DNA from: Malachius bipustulatus
Lineage: Eukaryota > Arthropoda > Insecta > Coleoptera > Melyridae
DNA length: 64,000 bases
Direction: 5' to 3'
NCBI GenBank assembly: GCA_910589415.1
Contig: OU342630.1
Span: forward strand, 25,143,867-25,207,866
The notes under the pieces are model-generated. The model searched no databases. It saw only the letters and a list, made by a program, of their open reading frames with translations, and was not told the origin of the DNA. A program made the position numbers and the translations under genes. Below are positions 21,178 to 31,676 of this stretch, piece by piece (the stretch's first letter is position 1; every line of letters begins with the position of its first letter).

Positions 21178-22571
21178 ACTAAATGCCTGTGTTAAAACTA
21201 GAATTTACTAGAGCTTAAAATTTAATATCAGTTAAAACTAGTTCTTACTAGACAAAACGTGTCTTTCCGAAGTGAATCAGTTAAAACTGTTCAACCGAGG
21301 TTAAAGTTGATCGTACCTTATTCTGATTGGTTGCGAGACGTCTTCTGTGGATATTACCCAGGAAAGGAATTCCAGCTCCAATAGCGTAGTAAAAAAAGAC
21401 GTGAGATATTCTTTTTTCGTCTGGCTCCCAGCTTGAATGTCATCTTGGAGAAGGTCACTCTAACCCCTTTACATCCTCTGATTTTACCTGTGATAGTGAT
21501 TTTTATTTGTGGGATATGTCATCCCTTGATGTTACCTGTGATCGTAAGATCAGAGTGAGAGGAAAAAAATGTCTGACATAACGGGGGATACCAAACTTCG
21601 AACGATACTTTTTCAACGTTTTGGGAATTCTTTCGAAAGGAAATAAATATATGGACTTATAATACTGTTCACAAGTTGACGAGAAAATGATCTTCTAAAG
21701 GGGAAACGCATATGCGAGACGTAGCCGCATCTTCTCGCGAGAAGGAAAAGATGCCTGAGGAGTAAACGTCAAGACACTATGGTGGACACGGCTAAACAAG
21801 GTGACAATAATCCATGCACGAAAAACGCCTTTAGGAACACTCATGCTAATCGCAAACGATTGTCTTTAAAAAATAGTTTAGGCAACTGACAAAATCATAA
21901 CTCTCATATCACGAATTGGGCTGTCTTCTCTGCATCCTCGAATACTTTAGATACGAGTAATAAATTTTCTCTAACCATCATCTTCCATTTTAGATTTTGA
22001 CCCTTTTCCTATACGCTCATCAGCATAAAAAGACCTCAAAGTTTTAACAAATGTGAGTCGACAATAATTAGTGGCATCCTAATTTACCTTTGAGAACTGT
22101 TGCTAAGGAAGCTAGCAGCCATAGGAACAGGCCATTTATCCGCTGCGTACGCAAGAAAGGATGTAGGTATGTCAAAAAGGTGTCTCTGCACGAAAAATCG
22201 GTACCTTTGTAACTCACAATGCCACAATAGTTTGTCTTGATACTTCATCCTTTTTTAAGTATAGGGTTGTTTGATTATTTTTTATTGTATGTTGAATGTT
22301 CCTTAACAATGTTCCTTTTTAGAATTTTATCGTTATGTTCTGTTGACTTGTTTGATTGTTTTATTTACCTTTAATTAATATTGTCACCTTGGCAACTACT
22401 TTATGTCGATATTCCCTAAAATGTTTCTTTAGTAAAGGATTTTTATTTTTACTATTTATTTCCCAATTTAGTTTCTCTGTTAGTTTTAACTAAAGCTCGG
22501 AGTAACAACTAGTTTTATCTGAAAATCAAATATATCAGTGGTAAATTCTAGTTTTAACAAAGCCATTTAGT
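21178..22571. mobile_element. Unclassified TIR element, ~1.4 kb, with repeated GTTAAAACTAG motif
   Basis: The left end ACTAAATGCCTGTGTTAAAA and the right end (complement ACTAAATGGCTTTGTTAAAA) form ~31-bp inverted repeats. Near both ends GTTAAAACTAG and its variants recur several times in both directions, including just outside the right end (22575-22630), so the true boundary may be slightly larger. The interior carries no transposase. The superfamily is not recognisable. Confidence 0.6.
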
Positions 22572-22748
22572 GAAAACGAGTTTTGACTAGGGAAAACTAG
22601 TTCTAACGGAAAACGGGTTTTAACTATAACATACATATATTACAACCTACTAAATGTAGACAGAAAATAAATTCTAATTTACCACTCTTAAAAAGTGAAG
22701 TTTACCGCAGCATGCTCTGACTGCGCGAGTTACTGATCACCCTGTATA
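22572..22748. other. Flank with an extra CACCCTG end
   Basis: Contains further GTTTTAACTA motifs, then GTTACTGATCACCCTG ending at 22744. This is the right end of another CAGGGTG-type element, and it abuts the next element with only TATA between. Its left end was not found. Confidence 0.5.
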
Positions 22749-22828
22749 CAGGGTGGGGCGCGTCGAACGCCTCGGTCTGTGTAGCCTAAGTCGTGCACGA
22801 TTTAGAAAATTTTAAATTGGGTCTTATA

Positions 22829-24087
22829 CAGGGTCGTAGTGCCCACAACGTAAAATTGTTTAGGACTACACAGCATGTTTCATATAAGAGTGACATATCA
22901 AAGTTATGTTTTTTTAAATGGAATGCTGATATGTTATTGCATTTTTAGATTGTCTGAGAAGAAAAATTAAGATTGAATTTTACAGTTGGGGTTTAAAAAC
23001 AAGTGAAAATCGTCATTTTTGAAGTTCAAGGCCCTGTAGGTACAACGAAAACGGCTCAAGATAGGGAAAAACGGCTTACATGTCCCTATTTTATCTTTTC
23101 ATGTACATCATATATACATCATTTACATCATATTCTATGATGTAGATAAAATATCTATACGGGGTGATAAAAAATTTAAAAAAATCTGAGATTTTTCCAC
23201 TCGTCGCCAAATAAGAAAAACAAAGAAAGTACAAATGTTTCTATACCATAGGATAGTACATAAAAATTAAAATAGGGATATGTAAGCCGTTTTTCTCTAT
23301 CTTTAGCCGTTTTCCTTGTACGCAGGGCCTTGAACTTCAAAAATTACGATTTTCACTTGTTTATAACTCATTATTAATGTATAATGAATTGTAATTAAAT
23401 ATAAAAATTTATTTTTCCACCGAAACAATAGACTGGTTACAGAATTTGAAGCTCTTGTAAACAAAATCTACATTAACAGCCAGATAACCTCAGAAGGGCA
23501 AAATGATTGGAATACTTCAAACCAATCTCAACAGGATGGTGTGTCTAGGTTTTTTAATGGGGTTTTCCCTAGACTATTGCCCGTATTCACAAACGATAAT
23601 TTCCTAAATAATTACGTAATCAATTATACCCATCTCACTCTATTGCAAAAAAACTGCATATCTCCATCTCACTCATTTAAATAATTACGTAATTATTTAG
23701 AAAATTATCGTTTGTGAATTCGGGCATATGTCTCTCAAAGCAAATGCTTCACCATGATGTCAACATCGCATCAGAATATCCTACAGATCGTTCTTTTCCC
23801 CATGATCGACGAAACCAATCATATGTAATTTAATAAACTAAACAACATGTATCGTAAGACTGCAATTTGTAATTTCAAACGAATATATATATATAGCCTC
23901 ATAACTCACAAACTTCTGAATTTAAACACCAACTGTGAAAACCAATCTTTTTTTTCTCAGGCAATCTAAAAATGCAATAACATATAGGAGCATTCCATTT
24001 AAAAAAACGTAACTTTGATATGTCACTCTCATATAGGACATGCTGTATAGTCCAAAATAATTTTAAGTTGTGGGCACTACGACCCTG
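22829..24087. mobile_element. CAGGGTCGTAGTGCCC foldback, 1.26 kb, with inner inserts
   Basis: Ends CAGGGTCGTAGTGCCCACAA and its complement, flanked by TA. The outer arms extend ~100 bp. Within are the shared palindromic module (22930-23400, with ACATGTCCCTATTTTATC and its mirror), a small MITE (23574-23730), and an 80-bp block repeated at 47622. The inverted similarity continues just outside the ends (AAATTGGGTCTTA and TAAGAACCCAATTT), so the insertion site itself is palindromic. Confidence 0.75.
23574..23730. mobile_element. 147-bp MITE, copy 1 (GCCCGTATTCACAAACGAT)
   Basis: Inverted ends of ~40 bp, GCCCGTATTCACAAACGATA continuing through ATTTCCTAAATAATTACG, surround a 60-bp core. A second copy lies at 55443-55600 with the same ends and the same short flanks (CTATT and ATATG). 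No coding capacity. Confidence 0.8.
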
Positions 24088-24275
24088 TATAAGAACCCAA
24101 TTTATATATTTTTAGTCACTATTTTTAATAAAAAAAATACACTATTGAGGACGACATCACTTTTCGAAAATCACCCAAACTCATCAAATGTCCACCGATC
24201 CTGACCCCCAGATCACGAAAAAGTGGTTTTACCTCGATTTAAAACGGATCTCAGCTTGGTACAAAAACGTGTATA

Positions 24276-25853
24276 CAGGGTGTTCTACAAGCTCTATGAC
24301 AAACTTTGACAGATTGTAGGTTGCTTGATTTTAAACATATTTTTTTTAATAAACATGGGTCCGATTCGTTTTTGTTTAGAAGTTACAAGCATTTAAAGAA
24401 TCGTAATTTTTTCAGTCAACCAGGAAGTGACACTAAGTCGCTATGTCACTAAGACACTATGTCAACCAATGTACACTTATAAAATATACACTTACTTCAA
24501 TGAAAAACTGCTGATAAATAGAAATATCGGTTGTTATGACAATAATAATTGTTAGTGTCATTTTAGTTATTTATTAGATATTATGTGTGAAAGTTATAAA
24601 TAAAAAATGCATTTATTCTCGACTGAGGAATATGCAGATATTGTGTTTGTATATGGGTATTCCAATGGTAACGCCAGACAAGCTGCTCAAGAATACCGAC
24701 GCAGGTATCCAAATAGACATCAACCTGCCCACACGGTGTTTAGTGCATCATTTCGTAGACTTCGAGAAGCAGGTAATCCCGCTCCAAAGAAGGCTATTCG
24801 CCCTACTGAAGTAAATGTACAAGATGAAGAAAATGTGATAGATGCTGTCCTCGATAACCCTTCAATCAGTGTTCGGCGTATTTCTAGTAACCTTCATGTA
24901 TCACCGAATTTTGAATGGCGTGTATTGAACAGAGAAATGTTACACCCGTTTCATCGCCAAAATGTACAGGCATTGCATGCTGGAGATGCCCCACAGCGAT
25001 TAGGATTTTGTCGCTGGTTACTTCAGCAACAAGCACAAAATGATAGATTCATTTCGCTTGTCATGTGGTCTGATGAAGCGTGCTTTACTAGGGATGGCAT
25101 AAATAATAATCATAATGAACATGTATGGGCGTTGCAAAATCCACTTGCAATTAGACCAAGACGATTTCAGCAATGATTCAGTGTCAACGTTTGGGGTGGC
25201 ATTTTCAACAATAATTTATTACCTGTGCATGTTCTAAATGATCGTTTAAATGCAGATCTTTATAGACATTTCTTAGAACACGACCTTTTAGAGTTTATTG
25301 ATGACGTGCAACTCAATATTATTCAAAATATGTGGTATCAGCATGACGGTGCACCACCACATAGAGGAAGACAAGTTGCTGCTTGGCTAAATGAACATTT
25401 CCCGAATAAATGGATAGGTCAAGGCGGTCCAATATCATGGCCACCTCGTTCTCCCGATCTGAATCCTCCGGATTTTTATTTATGGGGACACATGAAGCAG
25501 CTGGTCTACCATGTTGAAATCGCTACCCATCAGCAGTTACTTGAAAGAACTCAAGATGCAGCTAACCAAATAAGAAATGATCCAAATCTCATTCTTCGAG
25601 TCCGAATCTTTAGTTCGTCGATGTGAGGCTTGCATTCAAGCTGAGGGTGGACATTTCGAACAATTTTTATAGTCTTAAGTTTTGTGATTATCATTTAATT
25701 TGAATTTTTATTGTTGATTGTTAATAAAGTTTAAATGCTTGTAACTTCTAAACAAAAACGAATCGGACCCATGTTTATTAAAAAAAAAAAATGTTTAAAA
25801 TCAAGCAACCTACCATCTGTCAAAGTTTGTCATAGAGCTTGTAGAACACCCTG
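24276..25853 (+). mobile_element. DD41D mariner/Tc1-type transposon, 1578 bp, with 122-bp inverted ends
   Basis: The left inverted end spans 24276-24397 and the right 25730-25853. They start CAGGGTGTTCTACAAGCTCT and stay nearly identical for ~122 bp, with TA on both outer sides (24274-24275, 25854-25855). The single gene inside is a transposase of the DD41D group (rosa/VISITOR type). End similarity this high suggests recent activity, although the transposase carries one stop and one frameshift. Confidence 0.92.
24607..25672 (+). pseudogene. DD41D transposase, one nonsense and one frameshift
   Basis: From the ATG at 24607 the frame has an N-terminal helix-turn-helix (STEEYADIVFVYGYSNGNAR, then RRRYPNRHQ) and a second HTH (ISVRRISSNLHVS). 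The catalytic triad is D156 (WSDEACF), D247 (YQHDGAPPH) and D289 (PDLNPPDFYLWG), with 41 residues between the last two: DD41D. A TGA stops the frame at codon 190 (25174-25176), where relatives have Arg, so a CGA-to-TGA change is likely. The frame continues unbroken after it. Near 25598 a frameshift moves the conserved tail (SLVRRCEACIQ...GHFEQFL) one frame over, ending TAG at 25670-25672. Otherwise full length (~355 residues). It would cut and paste elements at TA. Confidence 0.92.
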
Positions 25854-25859
25854 TATATA

Positions 25860-28545
25860 ATATTTATATATTTCTCCAAAAACGCGAAATTTCGATTTAA
25901 AAAACCCTCCTGTAGCTTTATCTTTGAAGATTAGTGAACGAAATTTTGGATCCTTGTAAACCTTTGGAAGGACGTTGGATTTTCGTTGAAAAACTTTCCA
26001 AAAGTTGCGTTACTTCTACAGGCTGTCCTTTCAAAGTTCCAGAAATCCGGTTTTTGTCATCTCATTTTAGGTCGCAGTTTTCAATCTTGTGTGTGTGTAT
26101 GTCGAATGTTTTGGCTACGGAAACTACGTCCATCCGCCTATTTCCCAATAATTTATGATACTTTTAATTTGAGACAGTATTCTACACCACTTTACTTGTA
26201 TACTAATTTCTTTCTATGGTTTACTATCTACTTATATGCTTAAATGTCCAGATTGCTGTTTTTTATATGTCTGACCAGTCTTTTTAATTCATCTGCGTTG
26301 GGGGTTCTTAGAATTTGTGTGAGGTTGAAAGGTAGGGTAATAGTGTTATTGTCATTGTAATATATGTCTTTCGTGTATCTATCTGTTTCGTTAGAGTTCA
26401 GACTGCAGTTAAGAATCATATGTTCCGCGTCCCCCATTTCTCCACAACGGCAATTTGGGGAGTCTGACAATCCTATTTTGTTTAAGTGTTGGGGTACCCG
26501 TCCATGGTTACATCTCAGTCTAGTTACCGTAGTTATTTCTGTTCTGTTCAAATTCATATTTTTGAACCAGGAATTTCTGAGAGGAGTTTCTTGTATATTT
26601 TTAATATAGAATAATCCTTTTGTGCTGTTGGTATATTCTGACGACCATATACTACTTACCCTATCTTTCATGCGAACCATTATGTCTTGCCAAGGGTATT
26701 TATACTCTGCTAGCGTTCCTTTTCGTATGGATTCTTTTGCCATTTTGTCTACTATTTCGTTGTTTTTTACTCCACAGTGCGCTTTGACCCACACTAAGGA
26801 GACTTTTTTACCCTTGTTTCTGGCTTTATTTAATTCTATTAGGATTCTATTTACGATATAGTTGTGGTGTCTCCCGCCCGTCATTCTTTGTATACTCTGT
26901 AATGCGCTCTTGCTATCAGATATTATCATAAAATTTTGTTGTTGACATGTGTTTGCATAATTCAAAGCTTCCAACATTGCGATTAGCTCCGCAGTAAAAA
27001 TGGACATAAAATCTCTTAGTTTGATGAGTTTTTTGTAACCATTTTCTTGAACATATATAGCGCACGCCGTACCCTCCTTATTTTTAGATCCGTCCGTGTA
27101 TATACAATATGCATTGTTTCTATTTCTCATTTCCTCCAAATCGCGCTCAATCATTTTATTTCGTATCTGTTCCGGGTAATTTTCATAGCTATTGATGTTT
27201 TCAATCTAGGGGACTGAAATTTTTGTGGAAGTAAGATATCTATAAAAACTGGTCTGGTATTGTACTTGAGCAAAATCGGTCAAGCCGTTTCAAAATGGCG
27301 GTCAGTTTAATTTTTGAAAAATTTGCTAATTTTTGAACCCCTGTATGAGCAAGATGGAAAAAAACTTTGAAACCAAATCAACAGGGTTTGAAGAAAATTA
27401 CTTGAAATTTAATTTAATGTAATAAAATTTACATTACTTTTATTAATAAGCCAGTGGCGTGGGTAGGAAAAGGGTAAAAATGGTTAAATTTCTCTAACAA
27501 TTTATGAGCACATTTTTGAAGGAATTCAACTGAAAGTTTTTTTTTACAGTTTACACTTTTACAGTTAACAGCTATACTAATAGCCTTTAACCCTTGAAAG
27601 TTTTAAGAAGTAAATAAGAAAGATGGCGGAGATATTCAATTTTTTCTTACATGATGTTTATTTCTCTAAAATTTTAAGAACGCTCCTGTAGCTTCAATCT
27701 TTCAAGATTAATGAACGAATTTTTTTACTCTTGTGAAACTTAGGGATGACGTTTGATTTTCGTAAAAAACATTTTCCTAAAATTGCATTGCTTTTACAGG
27801 CTGTCCCTCCAAACTAAAAAAAAAAAAAACTTTTGGTAGTAAGATAGCTGCAAGTAGGCGTCTGGTACTGTATTTGAATTAAATCGGAAGAGCCGTTCCA
27901 AAATGTTGATAAAATTGATAGATTTTGAAGCCCTAAATAAGCAAGTTAGAAATAAAAACTTTTAAATGAAATTAGCATTATTGGAAGAAGATTATTTTAA
28001 ATTTGAGTTATAAAATATTGAGTTAAAATATTACAATAAAATTTGCAATATTTTTATTATTAAGCCAGTGGCGTGGGTAAGAAAAGGGAAAAAAGGCTAA
28101 ATTTCTATAACCGTTTATGAACACATTTTTGAAGGAATTGAACAAAAATTTTTCCAGTAGACAATTATACTAATAACCCTGAACTATGAAAAATTTCAAG
28201 AAGCAAATAAGAAAAATGGCGGAGATATTAGAATTTTGTTACATACTATGTTTTATTCCTCTATAAAATTTCAAATTTTCGGTTTTCAAAGCTCCCCTTT
28301 CACTTTTTCCGTTCTATTAAAGGTAGTGTAAAATATAGTATTTTTTAATTAAGTTAGCCAGTGGCGGGCATAGGAAAAGGGACAAAATTGTTAAATTTGC
28401 CAATTGTTTTTTGTTTTGTTTATTGCAATTAAAAATCCATTCTAAGGCACGTTTTCAAATAAAATGAAATGCAATTTTCACAGTAAGCCACTACGCGAAT
28501 ATGACGTGACTATAGAAAATTTCAGAAAGCCAATTTAAAAAGTAG
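25860..28545. repeat. Diverged tandem duplication, ~610-bp unit, about 2.5 copies
   Basis: The blocks CCTGTAGCTT...TTACAGGCTGTCC, then GTAAGATA...CTGGTA(C/T)TGTA, then AAGCCAGTGGCG(T/G)G recur in order: 25905-26030; 27215-27460 with 27670-27815; and 27835-28080 with a final AGCCAGTGGCGGG at ~28353. Units are well diverged. The first is split by the RNase H fragment at 26065-27207. Function unknown. Confidence 0.6.
26240..27205 (-). pseudogene. Non-LTR ORF2 C-terminus: RNase H domain and Cys-His motif (I-group type)
   Basis: A minus-strand frame open for over 304 codons. The RNase H active site is intact: D21 (YTDGSKN), E56 (FTAELIAM), D80 (ISDSKSAL) and D136 (NEIVDKMAKE), with the conserved His in VKAHCG. 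A C-terminal Cys-His motif follows (CRCGEMGDAEHMILNC). RNase H after the RT is found in the I group of non-LTR elements, not in the CR1/Jockey elements elsewhere in this window. The frame runs open upstream of the first Met to ~27200, where similarity stops, so this is a 5'-truncated insertion into a ~610-bp repeat unit; flanks at 26065 and 27207 mark its limits. The open frame suggests a fairly recent insertion. Confidence 0.85.
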
Positions 28546-28673
28546 TGAAAATATTCATAATTGAATCAACGCATAAAAATACACTATTTCTGCGATTGAT
28601 GCGCAAGAAGGTTTTTTTTAATTGTGTACGACTTAGGCTACACAGACCGAGGCGTTCAACGCGCTCCACCCTG

Positions 28674-29069
28674 TATTTGATTCATGTTTCGATTCTCATT
28701 TTGATTAAGTTAGAACTTTTGCTTTTTTAAGACCCTTTGCTGTCACGGCCTACTAACTCCAAACGAGTCTTTCCCAAACACCGTGTATTTACAAGATCCT
28801 AGTCATAATTATTCCTCAATTAGCCATCCTAAATTATTATACGATTCATCAAGTTAATGTTTCAAATTCCAAGGTTAATTGCAAATTTATCCTTGAACTC
28901 CACAATTCTAATGAAAATGATGATATTACTAATACTAAACTTAATAAATGATGGATAAAATCATTATTGCAGGTCCTTTTTAATAAATTCTGAATATCGT
29001 AGGTATCATTAGTGTTCATAAAATTGTTGGAAGACAAGTAAAGCGGGAAAATACGTAAAGCGGGTTACT
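28674..29069. other. 5' region of the odorant receptor gene, gene-free
   Basis: AT-rich, non-repetitive by eye. An in-frame stop at 29019-29021 lies upstream of the receptor's first Met. No TATA box or initiator can be named with confidence. Confidence 0.4.
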
Positions 29070-29283
29070 ATGGCCAAACACACTCAAGCAGAGAAAGAAG
29101 TAAACAAATACCTTAGCAATGCATTTATTCTGGGACGTTTAATCATATTTTTACCAGATGAAAAGAAAACTATTATTTCTTACATAAAATTTATGTTAAA
29201 TGTTGCGATGTACTTTCCAGTGGCTTTCGTTACTGTTGGAGGCGTTTACCATGGAATGTATGTTACATTTTACATCATTGAAA
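29070..29283 (+). CDS. Insect odorant receptor (7tm_6), exon 1
   Basis: Encodes the receptor N-terminus and first membrane segment: MAKHTQAEKEVNKYLSNA, a basic/polar cytoplasmic stretch with FLPDEKK, then a hydrophobic helix (NVAMYFPVAFVTVGGVYHGM). Odorant receptors are membrane proteins with a cytoplasmic N-terminus that form ligand-gated cation channels with Orco in sensory neurons. The exon ends at a strong donor, GAAA|GTAAGT, in phase 1, matching exon 2 (starts in the complementary phase after AATTTTAG). The start is the first Met after an in-frame stop at 29019. Intron 1 is 14.4 kb, filled by two retrotransposons and foldback elements. Assignment to the same gene rests on phase match, order and topology; expression data would settle it. 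Confidence 0.75.
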
Positions 29284-29363
29284 GTAAGTTTTCAAGAAAG
29301 TAAACTAGTTAGAGTTAGCTAATTTTATGAATAAATTATAATTTTTGTACCAACCTATATTTT

Positions 29364-30318
29364 CCGGCGTTTCTCAATTGGGCGAAATTACCTGAGTGAC
29401 CCTTCGACACGACGGGGGTCGTTATAATCCTATACAGCTCAATTGGGCGAAGGAATTTCTAAATACCGTTGAGTTATTAGCATGCTCTTGTATGGCTACG
29501 TTGTCAGATTTTACAGAAATTCCGATTTTTTACATTAAATAAAATTAAAAAAAAAAAAAATAATATTAATACTTGATGCATTATTTTTTTAAGTTCTATC
29601 AAATACATCATCAAGCCCTTAGTGTATTTACAATTATTTTATACTATACCTACAGCAGAAACATGAAACATCAATAGAAAAGTAATATACATATAATGAA
29701 TATGGCGATACACATTATAATAATTAATTATAGTGGTATTTATTATTTTTTTTCCGCACTAAAACCGGTAAGCCAGGTCTTTGGTCAGGGTAGGTTTTTT
29801 TTTTTCATTTCTTTTTCCACCTGACCAAAGACCTGACTTACCGATCACGCTAAAGTGCAATACCTATCCGATCTACTAAAAGCACCACTAAATAAATCTG
29901 GCAACACTGCTATATATATGGGCAAGGCCGCACATGTATTTCTTGTTTGTCCAGTTATCTCTTATAATCCCCTAGTTTCTCGTTTGTCGCCCAATTGACC
30001 CCTGGGATTAGTGAATAACAAAATCCTTCGCCCAATTTTGGTATCGCCCCTACAGCCGGTGTCGCGATTTACATTCATTTATTAATTATTATTGTTAATG
30101 TTTCTGCTATTACTACCATTAATTAGAAGTTATATTGTTGTTTTGTAATCAGTGTGAGAAGTGTAATTTCAGTTGTAGGTATTATTTATAATCAGTAACT
30201 AATTACTACCTATGCTACAGTTCATTTGGGCGATACCGAATTGGGCGAAGGATTTTGTTATTCACTAATCCCAGGGGTCAATTGGGCGACAAACGAGAAA
30301 CTAGGGGATTATAAGAGA
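29364..30318. mobile_element. Palindromic foldback element, left arm and hinge
   Basis: Begins CCGGCGTTTCTCAATTGGGC. This arm is mirrored by sequence ending at 40589 (…GCCCAATTGAGAAACGCCGG). The hinge is about 30055-30225. The right arm starts at 30225 with GGGCGATACCGAATTGGGCG and is then cut by non-LTR element A, resumes at 34778-34869, is cut by element B, and resumes at 39470. The motif CAATTGGGCGAA recurs at the outer end and near the hinge. Before the insertions the element was ~1.5 kb. No coding capacity. Confidence 0.8.
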
Positions 30319-30855
30319 TAATTCGACAATAAATTGCCGTAGTGTATACAGTGTTCTGAGTGCCTCTCTTCATTATTCGTTGAATTCGAGCAGTTTGACT
30401 TGCGATAGCCGTGTCTGAGTGGTATCGATCTTGAGCTGAGGTTCCTCACTACTTGACTGGTAATTGTGATTATTCTAGATGTGCTGCAACATTGTCATTT
30501 TTCCTATTTATGTAGTTTAATAATTGCATGCACAGCGGTTGAATTAAAGCTGAGAGCATATCAATTGTGATTATTTTTTTGCTGCCTGTTGATAGCGAGT
30601 CGTTCCTCGCAGATATTCACAACCAATACTGATTTAATTGACAAGCATAATTTATTTATTTTACTGGCATCTCTTTTCCCCTCATATAACATACAATACC
30701 TACTCCGTGGCCTTCCTGCTGTTTTTTGTCTTAACGTTAGTCACCTTGATAGGCCCCTAGGTGTGAAGAGTGTGTCCCTGTTTTTTATCTGATTTTGTTA
30801 CTTTCCCAATCTCATTGCATACTGTTTACTATCCTTACTAAATTCAAAATTAAAT

Positions 30856-31641
30856 ATGAATAATTGTCTTAATTGCGGTAATATAGCTAAATCATCCGTA
30901 CCATGCGATGGCTGTAAGGGTCCACTTCACTATGGCTGCGTGGGCTTATCCGAGTCTGATATTAGGATGACTCGTGCCAAATCAAAATCATTTAAAGTGG
31001 TATGCAATAGCTGCTCCAGCAATATGGCCTCTTTTAGCGACCTAAAAACCCTAATATCTTCTATTAAAAATGATTTCACTACTGCGCTGGATAGATTGCG
31101 GTCTGACTTCGATTCTCAAGTCAACGATTTAAGACAGTTGATGGAGCGACAGAGTCGTCCGGGTGAGGGTGAGGACACATTCGAGGATGTCGTGCAGGAG
31201 GTATTTGAACGCCAAAAAAGAAGCAAAAATATTATTATATTTAACCTCCCAGAACAGCAGGAGACTGCCTCAAAGCCGCAGCGTGATCAGGATGAGCGTC
31301 GTTCCTTATCCGATATATTTAGTGTTCTTGCCCCAGATACCGACGTATCTCGGGTGCGCTGTCAAAGGTTGGGCCGAATAACCGCTTCTAATGCTCATCC
31401 GCGCCCCTTGAGAGTTTCGTTGGATAGTGAGGCCGAAGTTACTGGAATTATACGCCGTGCTAAACACCTGAGAGATCATGAATTATTCAGGGGTGTGTCT
31501 GTGGCCTTCGACAGGACACCAAAGCAGCTTCAACTACACAGAAAGCTTCGTGAAGAGTTAAAATTGAGATCTGAAGGGGGCGAAGCTAACCTTAGACTAC
31601 GTTATGTGAATGGCAGTCCTAAGATAGTGTCTTTAAACTGA
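30856..31641 (+). CDS. Element A ORF1 protein (PHD-type zinc finger, coiled coil, RNA-binding)
   Basis: 261 residues. N-terminal PHD-like finger: C4-x2-C7, C17-x2-C20, H25-x2-C28 and a final C-x2-C pair near residues 51-54 (VVCNSCSS). Residues ~60-100 form a likely coiled coil (repeated D-L/I-K heptads). The C-terminal half (RSKNIIIFNLPE, then RVRCQRLGR, then RPLRVSLDSEAEV) resembles the RRM-like domain of L1/CR1-type ORF1 proteins. The protein coats element RNA and acts as a nucleic acid chaperone in ribonucleoprotein particles. The start has no upstream Met in frame nearby and the finger begins at residue 4. Its C-terminal domain differs from that of elements B and C, marking a separate family. 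Confidence 0.85.
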   Translation: MNNCLNCGNIAKSSVPCDGCKGPLHYGCVGLSESDIRMTRAKSKSFKVVCNSCSSNMASFSDLKTLISSIKNDFTTALDRLRSDFDSQVNDLRQLMERQSRPGEGEDTFEDVVQEVFERQKRSKNIIIFNLPEQQETASKPQRDQDERRSLSDIFSVLAPDTDVSRVRCQRLGRITASNAHPRPLRVSLDSEAEVTGIIRRAKHLRDHELFRGVSVAFDRTPKQLQLHRKLREELKLRSEGGEANLRLRYVNGSPKIVSLN

Positions 31642-31676
31642 ATTATACACCCAGTTGCAAAAGTTTCGATTTATTT

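Larger units (their letters stand above)
22749..28673. mobile_element. 5.9-kb interval bounded by matching CAGGGTGG inverted ends
   Basis: The left end CAGGGTGGGGCGCGTCGAAC and right end (complement CAGGGTGGAGCGCGTTGAAC) continue matching through GCCTCGGTCTGTGTAGCCTA to about 52 bp, with TA at both outer sides. The interior contains a 1.26-kb foldback, a complete DD41D element, a repeated ~610-bp unit and an RNase H fragment. It may be one large transposon filled by later insertions, or two related ends that happen to face each other. I see no gene that clearly belongs to the outer element. Confidence 0.65.
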
